Assembly: GCA_017387565.1 (NCBI GenBank)
Contig: JAFOEY010000010.1
Span: 24,815-88,814, forward strand
DNA from: Lachnospiraceae bacterium
Lineage (GTDB): Bacteria; Bacillota; Clostridia; Lachnospirales; Lachnospiraceae
DNA length: 64,000 nucleotides
Direction of reading: 5' to 3'
A program made the position numbers and the translations under genes. Positions 27,170 to 37,762 of this stretch are shown piece after piece (the first letter of the stretch is position 1; every line of letters starts with the position of its first letter). The notes beneath the pieces were generated by a model, which worked only from the letters and a program-made list of their open reading frames with translations, had not been told where the DNA came from and searched no databases.

Positions 27170-28840
27170 TTAAAATAATCCTGTAATCACTCCATCATCG
27201 CCTACATCAATCTGATAAGCAGCCGGCTTTTTCGTTAGTCCGGGCATTGTCATGACAGAACCCGTCAAAACTACAACAAAACCCGCTCCGGCAGATACAT
27301 AAGCTTCTCTTACATGGACAGAAAAATGTTCCGGTCTGCCAAGCAATGTCTGATCATCAGAAAGAGAATACTGTGTCTTTGCCATACAAATAGGCAAACT
27401 GCCAAAACCAAGCTCTTCTAACTTTGCAAGCTGTTTGGATGCGGATGCAGCATATTCAACACCATCTGCACCATATATTTCCTTTGCTATTGTTTCAATC
27501 TTATCCTTTAATGGAAGTGTCTCATCATACAACACATGGAAATCGCTCTTTTTCTGTTCTAATGTATCTAACACTTTCTGAGCCAGTTCGATTCCGCCCT
27601 CGCCGCCTTTTTCCCATACTTTAGATAAAGCAAATGCACAATCTCTCTCTTCACAGAAGTTCTTTACAAAATCCAGTTCTGCTTCTGTATCTGTTACAAA
27701 AGCATTCAGCGTAACTACAACCGGAACACCGAATTTTTTCAGGTTCTCAATATGCTTTTCAAGGTTAACAATTCCTTTTTTCAGTGCATCCAGATTTTCT
27801 CCTGTTAATTCTGTCTTCGGCACACCACCGTTGTATTTCAAAGCTCGGACTGTTGCAACAAGGACAACCGCATCCGGTTTAAGACCTGCCATCCGACATT
27901 TGATATCAAAAAACTTTTCTGCACCGAGATCTGCACCAAAACCAGCCTCCGTGATACAGTAATCAGCCATTTTTAATGCTGTCTTTGTAGCACGGACAGA
28001 ATTACATCCATGTGCGATATTTGCAAACGGACCGCCATGCACAAGTGCCGGCGTGTGTTCCAGTGTCTGAATCATATTCGGCTTAATCGCATCCTTTAAA
28101 AGTGCTGCCATGGAACCAACCGCTTGTAACTGTGCTGCCGTAACAGGTTCGCCTGCGTAGTTATATGCAACCACCATTCGTCCAAGGCGCTCCTTCAAAT
28201 CATTCAAATCGGTAGCCAGACATAAAACTGCCATAATTTCAGAAGCCACTGTAATCACAAAATGATCCTCTCTTACGGTTCCGTCGCCTTTTGCGCCAAG
28301 ACCAACTACAACATTACGCAGCACCCGGTCATTCATATCGATGCAACGTTTCCATACCACGTTTCTTGTGTCAATTCCCAGTTCATTTCCCTGCTGGATA
28401 TGATTATCAAGTATCGCAGCCAGCAGATTGTTTGCCGAGGTAATTGCATGGAAATCTCCCGTAAAATGAAGATTCAAATCTTCCATCGGAACAACCTGGG
28501 CATAACCGCCGCCTGCGGCTCCTCCTTTAATACCAAAACATGGTCCGAGCGAAGGCTCTCTAAGTGCAATCACTGCATTTTTTCCTAACTTGGCAAATGC
28601 CTCTCCAAGTCCTACCGTTGTAGTCGTTTTTCCTTCTCCTGCCGGTGTCGGATTGATTGCCGTCACAAGAATCAATTTTCCATCCGGCTTGTCGTTGAGG
28701 CTTTCTAAATATTCATCTGACAATTTTGCTTTATATTTTCCATAAAGCTCCAAGTCATCCGGTTTCATTCCACAGCCTGCTGCCACTTCTGTAATCGGCT
28801 GCATCACTGTCTCCTGTGCGATTTCAATGTCTGTTTTCAT
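27170..28840 (-). CDS. fhs: formate-tetrahydrofolate ligase
   Basis: ATP-dependent activation of formate to 10-formyl-THF. 556 residues, typical. P-loop-like [18 protein letters not shown], then [22 protein letters not shown] in two pieces of the active site, TGDFHAI, and the C-terminal [19 protein letters not shown]. The start ATG has AAGGAGGAG upstream. First gene of fhs-folD-glyA, whose leader holds a tandem glycine riboswitch and terminator. Confidence 0.97.
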   Translation of the reverse strand: MKTDIEIAQETVMQPITEVAAGCGMKPDDLELYGKYKAKLSDEYLESLNDKPDGKLILVTAINPTPAGEGKTTTTVGLGEAFAKLGKNAVIALREPSLGPCFGIKGGAAGGGYAQVVPMEDLNLHFTGDFHAITSANNLLAAILDNHIQQGNELGIDTRNVVWKRCIDMNDRVLRNVVVGLGAKGDGTVREDHFVITVASEIMAVLCLATDLNDLKERLGRMVVAYNYAGEPVTAAQLQAVGSMAALLKDAIKPNMIQTLEHTPALVHGGPFANIAHGCNSVRATKTALKMADYCITEAGFGADLGAEKFFDIKCRMAGLKPDAVVLVATVRALKYNGGVPKTELTGENLDALKKGIVNLEKHIENLKKFGVPVVVTLNAFVTDTEAELDFVKNFCEERDCAFALSKVWEKGGEGGIELAQKVLDTLEQKKSDFHVLYDETLPLKDKIETIAKEIYGADGVEYAASASKQLAKLEELGFGSLPICMAKTQYSLSDDQTLLGRPEHFSVHVREAYVSAGAGFVVVLTGSVMTMPGLTKKPAAYQIDVGDDGVITGLF

Positions 28841-28892
28841 CTTTCTCCTCCTTGCGATTTAGAATTATTTTCTGCCCTCTGTTTTGACAAAA

Positions 28893-28923
28893 CTGATAAA
28901 ACACACTACACAAGTTTTATCAG
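28893..28923 (-). terminator. second hairpin in the fhs leader
   Basis: A perfect 10-base stem CTGATAAAAC/GTTTTATCAG followed on the minus strand by TTTTG, lying between the riboswitch terminator and fhs. It may be a weak second attenuator or a processing/stability hairpin. Confidence 0.45.
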
Positions 28924-28980
28924 CTGATGCATGGTCGTCAAAGCAATTGTGCAATTATATTGCATTTGCTTTGCTGCCAT

Positions 28981-29030
28981 AAAAAAACAGAGGTACACAC
29001 AGATACTTTTGTATCTGTCCATGCCTCTGT
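28981..29030 (-). terminator. riboswitch-controlled terminator before fhs
   Basis: A long stem ACAGAGG...CCTCTGT enclosing ACAGATAC/GTATCTGT, followed by seven T residues on the minus strand. The 5' side of the stem shares the ACAGAGG bases at the end of the second aptamer, so ligand binding and termination can exclude each other. Confidence 0.85.
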
Positions 29031-29176
29031 CACTAACCTGAAAGATTCTCCTATAACCGGATTGCTTCTTCGGCGCCTTACGGCTCTCCAGAGTTCCGTC
29101 CAAAAACGGTCCTTTTGCCTGAGAGTTTCTGCATCCCCTTCGGCTCTGTCTAAAAACAGTCTCTCCCGATTTCATC
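29020..29176 (-). promoter_or_regulatory. tandem glycine riboswitch
   Basis: On the minus strand the first aptamer shows GGGAGAGAC, GCCGAAGGGG, AAACTCTCAGGCAAAAGGAC and AACTCTGGAGAG; the second shows GCGCCGAAGAAGCAA, AATCTTTCAGGTTAGTGACAGAG. This is the two-aptamer gcvT-type glycine riboswitch with its short linker. It controls fhs-folD-glyA rather than the glycine cleavage genes. With the overlapping terminator the simplest reading is a transcriptional ON switch by glycine. Confidence 0.92.
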
Positions 29177-29189
29177 ATACGGAGCTTTT

Positions 29190-29232
29190 TAGTAAAAAGA
29201 AAGGACGTTCTGCCATGTGCAAAACGTCCTCG
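29190..29232 (-). terminator. hairpin serving gdhA, just inside the fhs transcript
   Basis: Stem AGGACGTT(T/C)TGC... around 29201-29229 (AGGACGTT with AACGTCCT), followed on the minus strand by TTTCTTTTTA. It is the best candidate terminator of gdhA, yet lies downstream of the fhs promoter at 29242-29270, so it would be at the very 5' end of the fhs leader RNA. Confidence 0.6.
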
Positions 29233-29241
29233 TTTTTTGTT

Positions 29242-29270
29242 ATTATATCGGCAACCAAATCGATTGTCAA
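29242..29270 (-). promoter_or_regulatory. promoter of the fhs-folD-glyA operon
   Basis: TTGACA (29265-29270), 17-base spacer, TATAAT (29242-29247) on the minus strand: both hexamers are consensus. It lies about 35 bases after the gdhA stop. Confidence 0.9.
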
Positions 29271-29304
29271 ATGTTTTTTTCCAAATATTTACATGTTGTG
29301 CTAA

Positions 29305-30666
<1,362 letters not shown>

Positions 30667-30728
30667 TCATGTCCTCCTTTAGTTAAAAATATAATATACA
30701 GAGCTGGTACGCCTTTGCACCTTTTCTC

Positions 30729-30757
30729 ATTATAATGGAATGCCCCTGTTTAGGCAA
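30729..30757 (-). promoter_or_regulatory. gdhA promoter
   Basis: TTGCCT (30752-30757), 17-base spacer, TATAAT (30729-30734) on the minus strand, 66 bases before the ATG. Confidence 0.75.
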
Positions 30758-30803
30758 GTAAAATTTTAGCACACTAACGTGAAAAATTGTTTGTAACAAA
30801 ATT

Positions 30804-30842
30804 TATTACCCTTCTCGGATTTGTGTTCCCGAAAAGGGTAAT
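30804..30842 (-). terminator. terminator after the Gfo/Idh/MocA gene
   Basis: ATTACCCTT/AAGGGTAAT stem extended by TCGG/CCGA, reaching the stop codon of the oxidoreductase; followed by AAATTTTG on the minus strand, a modest U-tract. Confidence 0.65.
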
Positions 30843-30844
30843 AT

Positions 30845-31822
30845 TTATTCAAAAGGATATTTTAAATCAATCTGTTTGCGGATTTCATCCATTTGTTTCA
30901 TAATCAGCATAGTAGTTTCATGCGGCATTTCCGAGCACTCTTTTTTGTGCCATTTGATTGCCTTTTTACATGCCTCGATTTCATACTCATAGCCTGTAAT
31001 CTGTTTCGGTGCTTTTTTAAACAGTTTCTTTTTATAATCCTTATCAAAAACGGTAATCGTTTCATAATTATTGATATTTTCAATAATCATAACGCCTTCC
31101 GTTCCCTGAATAATTCCCTTCCGGTCTCCTACCGTCTGCATGGAAGTATTTAACACCGCCATAGAACCGTCTTTATACCGGATGGTAATGCTGTCATGTG
31201 CATCCACACCTTCTTTGGTCATGACTGCTACTGCATAAATATCATCAACCTCAGAAGACTTAAACAAATCGGCAAACGTCAGGGCATAAACTCCGACATC
31301 CAACAACGCACCGCCTGCTAAATCTGCTTTAATCAGACGTTCTTTGGTAAGCATGGGATAAGATAAATTAGCCATAATCATCTTGGGTGTACCGATTACT
31401 CCGTCTTTTAACAGCTTTTTAATCGTATCAGCCATCGGCATATAACGAACCCACATGGCTTCTGTGATAAATACCCCTTTTTTCTTAGCATATGAGAGCA
31501 ATTCTTCCGCTTCTTTGGCGTTTACGCAAAACGGCTTTTCCACAAGTACCGGCTTTCCGGCATCAATACACATTTTTGCATGCTCAAAATGAAACGGATG
31601 CGGGGTTGCTATATATACCAGTTCCACGGCCTTATCCGACAGCATATCTTCGTAACTGCCATAGGGTCTTGTCACATGGTGGATGGATGCAAATTCCATA
31701 GCCTTATCCATGTTTCTGGATGCCACTGCATACATTTCCGCTCCCCTCATGCGTGAAACGGTATCAGCCATAATAGCTGCAATTCTACCTGCACCAAGGA
31801 TGCCAACTTTTATTTTTGCCAT
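30845..31822 (-). CDS. Gfo/Idh/MocA family oxidoreductase
   Basis: NAD(P)-dependent dehydrogenase of 325 residues. The N-terminal Rossmann fold begins VGILGAGRIAAIMAD; VYIATPHPFHFEHAKMCIDAGKPVLVEKPF contains the family EKP motif with the conserved Lys. The C-terminal domain holds DVGVYALTFADLF. Substrate unknown, usually a sugar or polyol derivative in this family (trans-dihydrodiol dehydrogenase-like members look similar). The ATG follows GAGAGG. Terminators on both sides make it monocistronic. Confidence 0.88.
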   Translation of the reverse strand: MAKIKVGILGAGRIAAIMADTVSRMRGAEMYAVASRNMDKAMEFASIHHVTRPYGSYEDMLSDKAVELVYIATPHPFHFEHAKMCIDAGKPVLVEKPFCVNAKEAEELLSYAKKKGVFITEAMWVRYMPMADTIKKLLKDGVIGTPKMIMANLSYPMLTKERLIKADLAGGALLDVGVYALTFADLFKSSEVDDIYAVAVMTKEGVDAHDSITIRYKDGSMAVLNTSMQTVGDRKGIIQGTEGVMIIENINNYETITVFDKDYKKKLFKKAPKQITGYEYEIEACKKAIKWHKKECSEMPHETTMLIMKQMDEIRKQIDLKYPFE

Positions 31823-31899
31823 ATGATTTACCTCTCTTTTTCACATTGTTTTCCACTTGCTTTTATTCATTCTTTATAAGTTTCCTTTATTTTAGCAAA

Positions 31900-31933
31900 G
31901 AAAAAAGCTATTGCAAAGTATTTTTGCAATAGC
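31900..31933 (-). terminator. terminator after the SH3 lipoprotein gene
   Basis: Eleven-base stem GCTATTGCAAA/TTTGCAATAGC with a short loop followed by TTTTTTC on the minus strand. Confidence 0.9.
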
Positions 31934-31954
31934 CGTTTTCACATAATTTTTAAC

Positions 31955-33211
31955 TTATTTTACATCAACATAATCTGCTTTTACATAACCAACTTTGCCG
32001 TTGTAATCAATCTTACACCAGCCGTTTGCATTTTCGTAGAGATTATAGGTTTCACCAAGATAAATGGTTCCAAGATATTCACCATCTTCACTGGCAGAAG
32101 CACGAACCCTTACACTTTCTTTGGGTGTAATTTTTCCTGATGCAGTTCCGGTTGTCTCCTGTGTTGTAGCTGTCTCTGTTGTTGTTTCGGCAGGTGTTTC
32201 TGTTGTAGCCGTATTATCTACAGGTGTCTCTGTTGTAGTTTCAGCAGGTGTATTTGACTGCAGAAAATCAGACTTAATATAACCTTCCTGACCGTTATAA
32301 TCCACCTTACTCCAACCATTTTCTCTTACTTCATATCTGGTCAATGTAGTACCGGCTTCTACCTGTCCGAGACGATCTGCATTCTCACTGTCAGACACAC
32401 GGACATTTACTTTATCGGTTGTGGTTACCGTTTCATTTACTGTTGATACGGAAGAGGTCTGTGCCACCTCTTCTTCTGCCGCACTCGCTGCAGCTTCAGC
32501 CTGTCTTGCAGCAACAGCCGCATCCAATTTGGCATCAATACCTTCCATATAGCTATTTAATGCAGCATCTGAAGCGATTGCATCCGAGAAAGCTGCCTGT
32601 ACCAGGCTGTAATAATTTGCAATCTTTTCGCTGGATACAACTCCCTGTACATAAGAAAGAGTTGCTTCATCAACATTGCTGTCAATGCATAAACTTCCCG
32701 ATTCATCCGTTCTTACATAGGTTGCCTGTAAACCGGGGGCCTTTGTATCAATTCCGACAAACTTTGTTTCACTGTAAATCAATACAATATATTCACCGGG
32801 ATTTGCACCTGCTTCATCATAAATCAGAATATTGTCATATGATTCAATATCCGCTGCTTTTGTTTCCAATCTGATTTTTTCTTCTTCGGAAACATCCTTT
32901 TTTACAGAAGCCACGGTTGCAGAATCGCCATCTTTTAAAGCATTATAATACAATGTAATCAAATTGATAATTTCCTGATTAGTCGTCGTTTCCATTCCCT
33001 CCGGAGGAGTTACAATGGCAGCTTCCTCAGACATGGTTACGTCCCCATTTCCACTAGTTGTGCCGTCTGTTGTTTCTTCCTTATCTTTACCACAGCCTGT
33101 ACACACGACTGCAAGGCCCATGAAAACAACTAACAGCATCATTTTTGAAAAAAGTTTAACATTTTTTATTTTCCCCATTCCCAACACAGAAGCATGAGAT
33201 GTTTTTGTCAT
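31955..33211 (-). CDS. SH3-domain lipoprotein, probably surface-anchored
   Basis: 418 residues. The N-terminus has a basic region, a hydrophobic stretch MMLLVVFMGLAVVCTGC ending in a probable lipobox Cys (the -3 position is Cys, slightly atypical), then a Thr/Glu/Gly-rich spacer. A helical region of about 180 residues follows, then an SH3b domain (VNVRVSDSENADRLGQ), a Thr/Glu repeat linker, and a second SH3b (VRVRASASEDGEYLG) ending the protein. SH3b pairs usually bind peptidoglycan. The open frame runs upstream into the tRNA gene, but the ATG at 33211 has AAGGAAGG and is the true start. Confidence 0.85.
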   Translation of the reverse strand: MTKTSHASVLGMGKIKNVKLFSKMMLLVVFMGLAVVCTGCGKDKEETTDGTTSGNGDVTMSEEAAIVTPPEGMETTTNQEIINLITLYYNALKDGDSATVASVKKDVSEEEKIRLETKAADIESYDNILIYDEAGANPGEYIVLIYSETKFVGIDTKAPGLQATYVRTDESGSLCIDSNVDEATLSYVQGVVSSEKIANYYSLVQAAFSDAIASDAALNSYMEGIDAKLDAAVAARQAEAAASAAEEEVAQTSSVSTVNETVTTTDKVNVRVSDSENADRLGQVEAGTTLTRYEVRENGWSKVDYNGQEGYIKSDFLQSNTPAETTTETPVDNTATTETPAETTTETATTQETTGTASGKITPKESVRVRASASEDGEYLGTIYLGETYNLYENANGWCKIDYNGKVGYVKADYVDVK

Positions 33212-33252
33212 AATATACGTCCTTCCTTTGTTTTCTAAAATTATAATACTAG

Positions 33253-33324
33253 CGTACCCGAGAGGAATCGAACCCCCATCGACTGAACCGGAATCAGCTG
33301 TTTTATCCGTTAAACTACGGGTAC
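33253..33324 (-). tRNA. tRNA-Arg (anticodon CCG)
   Basis: A 72-base cloverleaf on the minus strand: acceptor GTACCCG pairs with CGGGTAC, D arm GTTT/AAAC, anticodon stem GCTGA/TCAGT with loop TTCCGGT giving anticodon CCG, and T arm with GGTTCGATTCC. The discriminator is G; CCA is not encoded. It reads CGG arginine codons. Confidence 0.93.
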
Positions 33325-33355
33325 TCAAATATTACAAAATTGTTACAACTCGTTT

Positions 33356-33384
33356 ATAATATCACAAATCCCATAGTTTGACAA
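33356..33384 (-). promoter_or_regulatory. tRNA-Arg promoter
   Basis: TTGTCA (33379-33384), 17-base spacer and TATTAT (33356-33361) on the minus strand, about 30 bases before the tRNA. Confidence 0.75.
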
Positions 33385-33394
33385 GTTTTGAAGT

Positions 33395-34333
33395 TTATAA
33401 ACTTAACGACGGAATCATCAATTTTTCGGTAGAATGGTTATAATAGTAAAGATGATCGGATAAAACTTCCTCGTCCGCCACCTGCTCTTTATTGATTTCT
33501 TCAATCATTTCATTCATTTCGTCAAATTGCTCTTCACCACTGACCGACAATACAATGACTTCATGAATACTGCTTGGTAAAATAATCAGATCCGATTGAA
33601 ACCGATTGCTGATTTCTCTTAATACTCCCGGATAATACAATACCGATGCCCCAAAATAATTCTGTTCATTACTCAATACATACATAGGGATTTCATCCTG
33701 CATCTTTGTCATTTCTTCCTGAATATCACCAGTTTCAATGCCTTTTTGATTTAGCATTTCAATTAAAATATCCTGTATACTCCGGAATTTTACCGGCATT
33801 TTTTCCATACTGTTTTTCAAGGCTAAATGATGCAGTTGCTCTTTTTCAACACCCCATAATTGCAAATGCTCGTTTTCAATCTGCACCGATCCGTTTCCAT
33901 ATCCAAAATCCTCCTGTTTCATATAAACAAAATAAGTAACTGCAAAGTCCAGAAACAGAATATGGGGGACATTCTCCATTCGCTTTTTATTTGCCTCATA
34001 CGAAACCAATTTTATCATGATATGATCTTTGGCTTTTTCAAAGTCCAAAAAGCACTCAAGATTAATCTGCGGATGATCATATTTTTCAAATATTGTAACA
34101 ATATTGTCTAAAACAGTCTCTAATTCCGTTCCCTCAAGATAATCGTTATAAAAATCTTCCAATCTCAGATTCGGTGATACATTACAATCTTGTCTGACGA
34201 TGGAAATCGCTTTATAAGAAACATTATTATTTTTGACGGTATCATGTATGTCAATTCTGACATTTTCTCCCATCTTTTTCTCCATATCGGATTTAACTAC
34301 ATTTACAAACTCCATAAAATTTAATTTTTCCAT
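33395..34333 (-). CDS. DUF5688-like protein of unknown function
   Basis: 312 residues, soluble, acidic, no signal peptide or membrane segment. The opening MEFVNVVKSDMEKKMGENV, the middle LDNIVTIFEKYD and the late PMYVLSNEQNYFGASVLYYPGVL match my memory of DUF5688, a family expanded in Lachnospiraceae, but no biochemical role is known to me. The ATG at 34333 follows AAAGGAAAAATC; the longer open frame has no ribosome site and overlaps the efp terminator. Confidence 0.75.
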   Translation of the reverse strand: MEKLNFMEFVNVVKSDMEKKMGENVRIDIHDTVKNNNVSYKAISIVRQDCNVSPNLRLEDFYNDYLEGTELETVLDNIVTIFEKYDHPQINLECFLDFEKAKDHIMIKLVSYEANKKRMENVPHILFLDFAVTYFVYMKQEDFGYGNGSVQIENEHLQLWGVEKEQLHHLALKNSMEKMPVKFRSIQDILIEMLNQKGIETGDIQEEMTKMQDEIPMYVLSNEQNYFGASVLYYPGVLREISNRFQSDLIILPSSIHEVIVLSVSGEEQFDEMNEMIEEINKEQVADEEVLSDHLYYYNHSTEKLMIPSLSL

Positions 34334-34400
34334 GATTTTTCCTTTCGATTTGACTTTAGATATCAGGTTTCCCTGAAAATTGATGTGATACATTTGAACT

Positions 34401-34434
34401 AAAAAAGGCAATAGAATCATTCATTCTATTGCCT
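34401..34434 (-). terminator. terminator after efp
   Basis: Twelve-base stem AGGCAATAGAAT/ATTCTATTGCCT with a five-base loop, followed by TTTTTT on the minus strand. Confidence 0.92.
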
Positions 34435-34471
34435 AAAGCTTTTGATATAAAAATACAGTAAATCCTAAATT

Positions 34472-35029
34472 TTAAACACGTGATAAATATTCACCTGTAC
34501 GTGTATCAATTTTGATTACTTCACCCTGATTTACAAAAAGAGGAACCTTAACCTGTGCACCTGTTTCTACAATAGCGGGTTTGGTAGCTCCGGTTGCTGT
34601 ATCGCCTTTGAAACCGGGCTCTGTTTCTGTAATCTCTAATTCTACAAACAACGGAGGCTCAACAGCGAATACATTACCATTATGAGAACATACTTTAACC
34701 ATCTCATTTTCTTTTACAAATTTCATTGCATCGCCAACTTCTTCTTTGCTTAATGAAATCTGATCATAAGTCTCAGTATCCATGAAGTTGTATAAATCTC
34801 CGTCTGCATATAAATACTGCATATCTTTTCTATCAATACGTGCCGCCGGGAATTTTTCAGTAGGACGGAAAGATGTTTCTACAACACCACCGTTTTTAAT
34901 GTCTTTGAGCTTGGTACGTACAAAAGCTGCACCTTTACCGGGTTTTACGTGCTGGAACTCAATGACCTGGCATACCTTGTTATCATACTCAATGGTCATA
35001 CCATTTCTGAAATCACCTGCTGTAATCAT
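34472..35029 (-). CDS. efp: translation elongation factor P
   Basis: Relieves ribosome stalling at polyproline stretches. 185 residues, standard three-domain length. The KOW-like N-terminal domain has [22 protein letters not shown] and the loop [11 protein letters not shown] with Lys-32 at the modification position; the S1-like C-terminal end reads [17 protein letters not shown] and [11 protein letters not shown]. The modification enzymes are not in this window. The ATG follows AGGAGGATATAATC. It closes the aroE-aroK-aroQ-efp series. Confidence 0.97.
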   Translation of the reverse strand: MITAGDFRNGMTIEYDNKVCQVIEFQHVKPGKGAAFVRTKLKDIKNGGVVETSFRPTEKFPAARIDRKDMQYLYADGDLYNFMDTETYDQISLSKEEVGDAMKFVKENEMVKVCSHNGNVFAVEPPLFVELEITETEPGFKGDTATGATKPAIVETGAQVKVPLFVNQGEVIKIDTRTGEYLSRV

Positions 35030-35106
35030 GATTATATCCTCCTAGATTTCCACATTATTTTTCACGTCATAATTCTCTACTAGTTTATACTAAAAAAAAA
35101 CTATTT

Positions 35107-35544
35107 TCAACTGTTTTTTGCAATCACATAATCGATAGCTTCTAAATAGCCTTCCAGACCGTGACCATAAATCTGATGATCACAGGCAGCCTTGGTGACG
35201 GATACCTTTCGAAAATCCTCTCTCTTTGTAATATCGGAAATATGAATTTCCACTTTTGGCATGGTTGTAACAGAAGCCAGCGCATCATGGATAGCATAGC
35301 TGTAATGGGTAAAAGCCCCCGGATTAATCACGATTCCCTCGGTTCCGTCAAAATAAGCATCCTGAATACGGTCAATGATAGCACCTTCATGATTACTCTG
35401 AAACACTTCAATTTTACAATGGCATTCTTCGCCTTTTTTCGAAATCATCTCAAGCAATCCATTGTAATCGACAGTTCCGTAAATTCCTTTTTCACGAATC
35501 CCCAAAAAATTGAGATTGGGTCCGTTAATAACTAAAATATTCAT
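35107..35544 (-). CDS. aroQ: 3-dehydroquinate dehydratase, type II
   Basis: Dehydrates 3-dehydroquinate in the shikimate pathway. 145 residues. NGPNLNFLG, the catalytic-loop Tyr in EKGIYG, FQSNHEGAIID with the catalytic His region, NPGAFTHYS, and EIHISDITKREDFR. Domain size and motifs fit type II, not the TIM-barrel type I. The start follows AAGGTGGG. It is in line with aroK and aroE and 77 bases before efp. Confidence 0.96.
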   Translation of the reverse strand: MNILVINGPNLNFLGIREKGIYGTVDYNGLLEMISKKGEECHCKIEVFQSNHEGAIIDRIQDAYFDGTEGIVINPGAFTHYSYAIHDALASVTTMPKVEIHISDITKREDFRKVSVTKAACDHQIYGHGLEGYLEAIDYVIAKNS

Positions 35545-35662
35545 CTTTTTCCCACCTTGTATTATATCTTATAATTATTTTCACATTAATCTCTTTGATT
35601 AAATTACCAAAAGCAATCTGCGCTTTCCTTCATCACCCACATTTATCCAATAATCATTCATC

Positions 35663-36181
35663 TTATTCATCTTTATGTATGATTTCCTGAATCTCACTTA
35701 GGATTTCTTCAAAGCCCTTCCCATCCACATCAATAACCGATGTGGCGGCTTTCTCATAAATAGGACCGCGAAACGCAATCATTTCCTTTATTTTTTCCTG
35801 TGGATTATCCCCACGTAACAAGGGTCTGGTCGTATCATTTTTCAATCGTCCGTATATGGTGTCCGGTTTTGCCCGCAAATAAATGACTTCTCCCAAATCT
35901 TTTAACAACGAGCGGTTTTCTTCTTTTATCGGTAGTCCTCCACCAACGGAAATAATATACCTGCTTTGATATTCCGCAATTTCTTTTAAAATATCCGTCT
36001 CCATCTGACGAAATGCTGTTTCTCCCTCACTGTCAAAAATTTCGGCAACACTTTTCTTATTCTTTTGTTCAATCATTTTATCGGTATCAAGCATTCCAAC
36101 TCTCTCCATGTAGGAGAGTTTTATTCCTAATGTTGTTTTTCCGCAGCCCATATATCCGATTAGTATAATATTATTCTTCAA
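35663..36181 (-). CDS. aroK: shikimate kinase
   Basis: Phosphorylates shikimate at O3. 172 residues: LIGYMGCGKTTLG is the P-loop, DTDKMIEQ the shikimate-binding DxD, IISVGGGLP the Walker-B-like GGG motif, and RPLLRG the lid. The start is TTG at 36181, since no ATG precedes the P-loop; it overlaps the aroE end by 11 bases and the nearest ribosome-site-like AAGGA is 11 bases away, so translation is probably coupled to aroE and relatively weak. Confidence 0.93.
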   Translation of the reverse strand: MKNNIILIGYMGCGKTTLGIKLSYMERVGMLDTDKMIEQKNKKSVAEIFDSEGETAFRQMETDILKEIAEYQSRYIISVGGGLPIKEENRSLLKDLGEVIYLRAKPDTIYGRLKNDTTRPLLRGDNPQEKIKEMIAFRGPIYEKAATSVIDVDGKGFEEILSEIQEIIHKDE

Positions 36182-37064
36182 CTTTTGTTTTTTCCTTCAT
36201 TAGTTTATAGATCTCGTCGCAAAGTCCATCATCGATATGTACTCCGTTCCACAATTCATATGCATCAATTCCCTGATACAGTAACATTCCCAATCCGTTG
36301 CATACCTTCACACCGGCATTCTTACATAATTTCATAAATTTCGTTTCAGCCGGTTCATATATTATGTCAACCGCTGCATCCAGTTTTTCATAAAACGACG
36401 CATCTTCAATAACCGCATAATCACAGTCCGGATACAATCCAACACTGGTTGACTGAATACACAGATATTTTTTATCCGGCAAAGATGAGTATGCATCAAG
36501 TCTTGCAGCCTTCACAACATCGGTCTGCATCGTACGGTTTACTTCATCTGCCAGTGCCTGCGCTTTATCAAGGGAACGATTTAAGATATAAATGCTTTTT
36601 GCTTTCTGGAAAACCAGTAAGAAAGCAATGGCTCTGGACGCCCCACCGGCGCCGAGCAAAATAACATCTCGATCCGCAATGGCAATGTTTTCTTTTTCCA
36701 TGGCTCTTTTCAAACCTGTCATATCCGTATTGTAGCCCTTATAGCCGCCATTAATGCGAACCAATGTATTAACGGCTCCGATTTTTTCTGCCAAAGGATC
36801 CAGTTCCTTCAGATACGGAATAACCGCACTCTTATGCGGAACCGTCACATTCAGCCCTTTTATGTTTAAAGCATATGCACCTTTTATTGCATCTTCTACC
36901 CGGTCACGCTCTACATGAAACGGTACATACACAAGGTTATCCCCCTGTTTATTTGCAACGGTATTGTGAATAAGCGGTGACAGGGTATGTTCAACCGGAC
37001 AACCGATTAAGCCGCATATTTTTGTTTTTCCATCAATTTCTATCATCTTTTTACTCTCACTCAT
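36171..37064 (-). CDS. aroE: shikimate dehydrogenase
   Basis: NADPH-dependent reduction of 3-dehydroshikimate. 297 residues. Substrate motifs GCPVEHTLSPLIHN and LNVTVPHKSAV (catalytic Lys), NTDMTGLKRAM, the nucleotide fold ILLGAGGASRAIAF, and C-terminal GLGMLLYQG. Two possible starts exist: ATG at 37064, with no clear ribosome site, and ATG at 37046, preceded by GTGAGAG. The shorter form would still contain all motifs. Confidence 0.95.
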   Translation of the reverse strand: MSESKKMIEIDGKTKICGLIGCPVEHTLSPLIHNTVANKQGDNLVYVPFHVERDRVEDAIKGAYALNIKGLNVTVPHKSAVIPYLKELDPLAEKIGAVNTLVRINGGYKGYNTDMTGLKRAMEKENIAIADRDVILLGAGGASRAIAFLLVFQKAKSIYILNRSLDKAQALADEVNRTMQTDVVKAARLDAYSSLPDKKYLCIQSTSVGLYPDCDYAVIEDASFYEKLDAAVDIIYEPAETKFMKLCKNAGVKVCNGLGMLLYQGIDAYELWNGVHIDDGLCDEIYKLMKEKTKVEE

Positions 37065-37206
37065 AGCTGTTTTAGTTTATATGTTATCTATCCGAATATT
37101 CGTTGTCTTATCTATTTTATTTACCTGTTTTTATTTATCTTTCTCACTTATTTTTTATTTACTTTTTCTTTACTTTTCCATTACTTTTTCATTTACTTTT
37201 ACTTTT
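37065..37206 (-). repeat. purine-rich simple-sequence spacer between yqeG and aroE
   Basis: On the minus strand the spacer is a run of imperfect AGTAAATGAAAA-type units (37140-37206) continuing straight from the end of the HAD gene, whose last codons (VKSK) are built from the same words. It looks like slippage expansion. No promoter or terminator is clear. Confidence 0.6.
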
Positions 37207-37731
37207 TCATTTACTTTTCACACTGTCATTTTTCACTAGCGTTTTTTTATAAAAATGTAAAACAATTCTTTCCAGATATCTTTTCAAAACAATTTGTATT
37301 TCTTCTTTTTTATCAATGGGTTTTACCAGAATACTGAAAATTCCGCATCTTTTTGCGCCCCAGACATCCGTAAAAAGCTGATCTCCGATAAAAACGGTTG
37401 TCTTCTCATCCGTTCCCATCTTTTCCATTGCGCGCCGGTATCCTTTTGTAGAAGGTTTTCCGGCTTTATAAATATAAGAAGCCCCTTCTACCTTATCACA
37501 AAACATTTTAACACGCGGTTCTTTATTGTTGGATAAGAGCATCATGGAAAATCCCATGGTATGCAGTCTGTGAAACAGTGCAATCGCTCTCTCATCAGCC
37601 GGAGCGCCGTGCTCTACCAATGTATTGTCAATATCAAAAATCAAAGCACGTATTCCTCTCTGATACAATGCTTCAAAATCAATATCATAAGTTGAATCCA
37701 TCCAAACATCCGGATAAAAAGTCTGAAACAT
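37207..37731 (-). CDS. YqeG-family HAD IIIA phosphatase
   Basis: 174 residues. HAD motif I is IFDIDNTLVEHG (nucleophile and acid Asp), motif II SNNKEP, motif III Lys in KPSTKGYRRA and motif IV FIGDQLFTDVWGAK. YqeG proteins commonly neighbour aroE in Firmicutes, as here; the physiological substrate is unsettled. The ATG at 37731 has AAAGGAG five bases away. The C-terminus ends in a basic tail derived from the adjoining simple repeat. Confidence 0.88.
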   Translation of the reverse strand: MFQTFYPDVWMDSTYDIDFEALYQRGIRALIFDIDNTLVEHGAPADERAIALFHRLHTMGFSMMLLSNNKEPRVKMFCDKVEGASYIYKAGKPSTKGYRRAMEKMGTDEKTTVFIGDQLFTDVWGAKRCGIFSILVKPIDKKEEIQIVLKRYLERIVLHFYKKTLVKNDSVKSK

Positions 37732-37762
37732 AAGTACTCCTTTTTCGTCCACTCCAAATAAA

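Noticed and set aside
28907-28979. 24-codon ORF in the fhs leader
   Set aside because: Its ATG follows the terminator T-run without a ribosome site; it looks like chance within the leader.
31955-33328. Longer reading of the SH3 lipoprotein beginning inside the tRNA-Arg gene
   Set aside because: The first 39 codons lie over the tRNA and its flank; the ATG at 33211 has a strong ribosome site and starts the signal peptide region.
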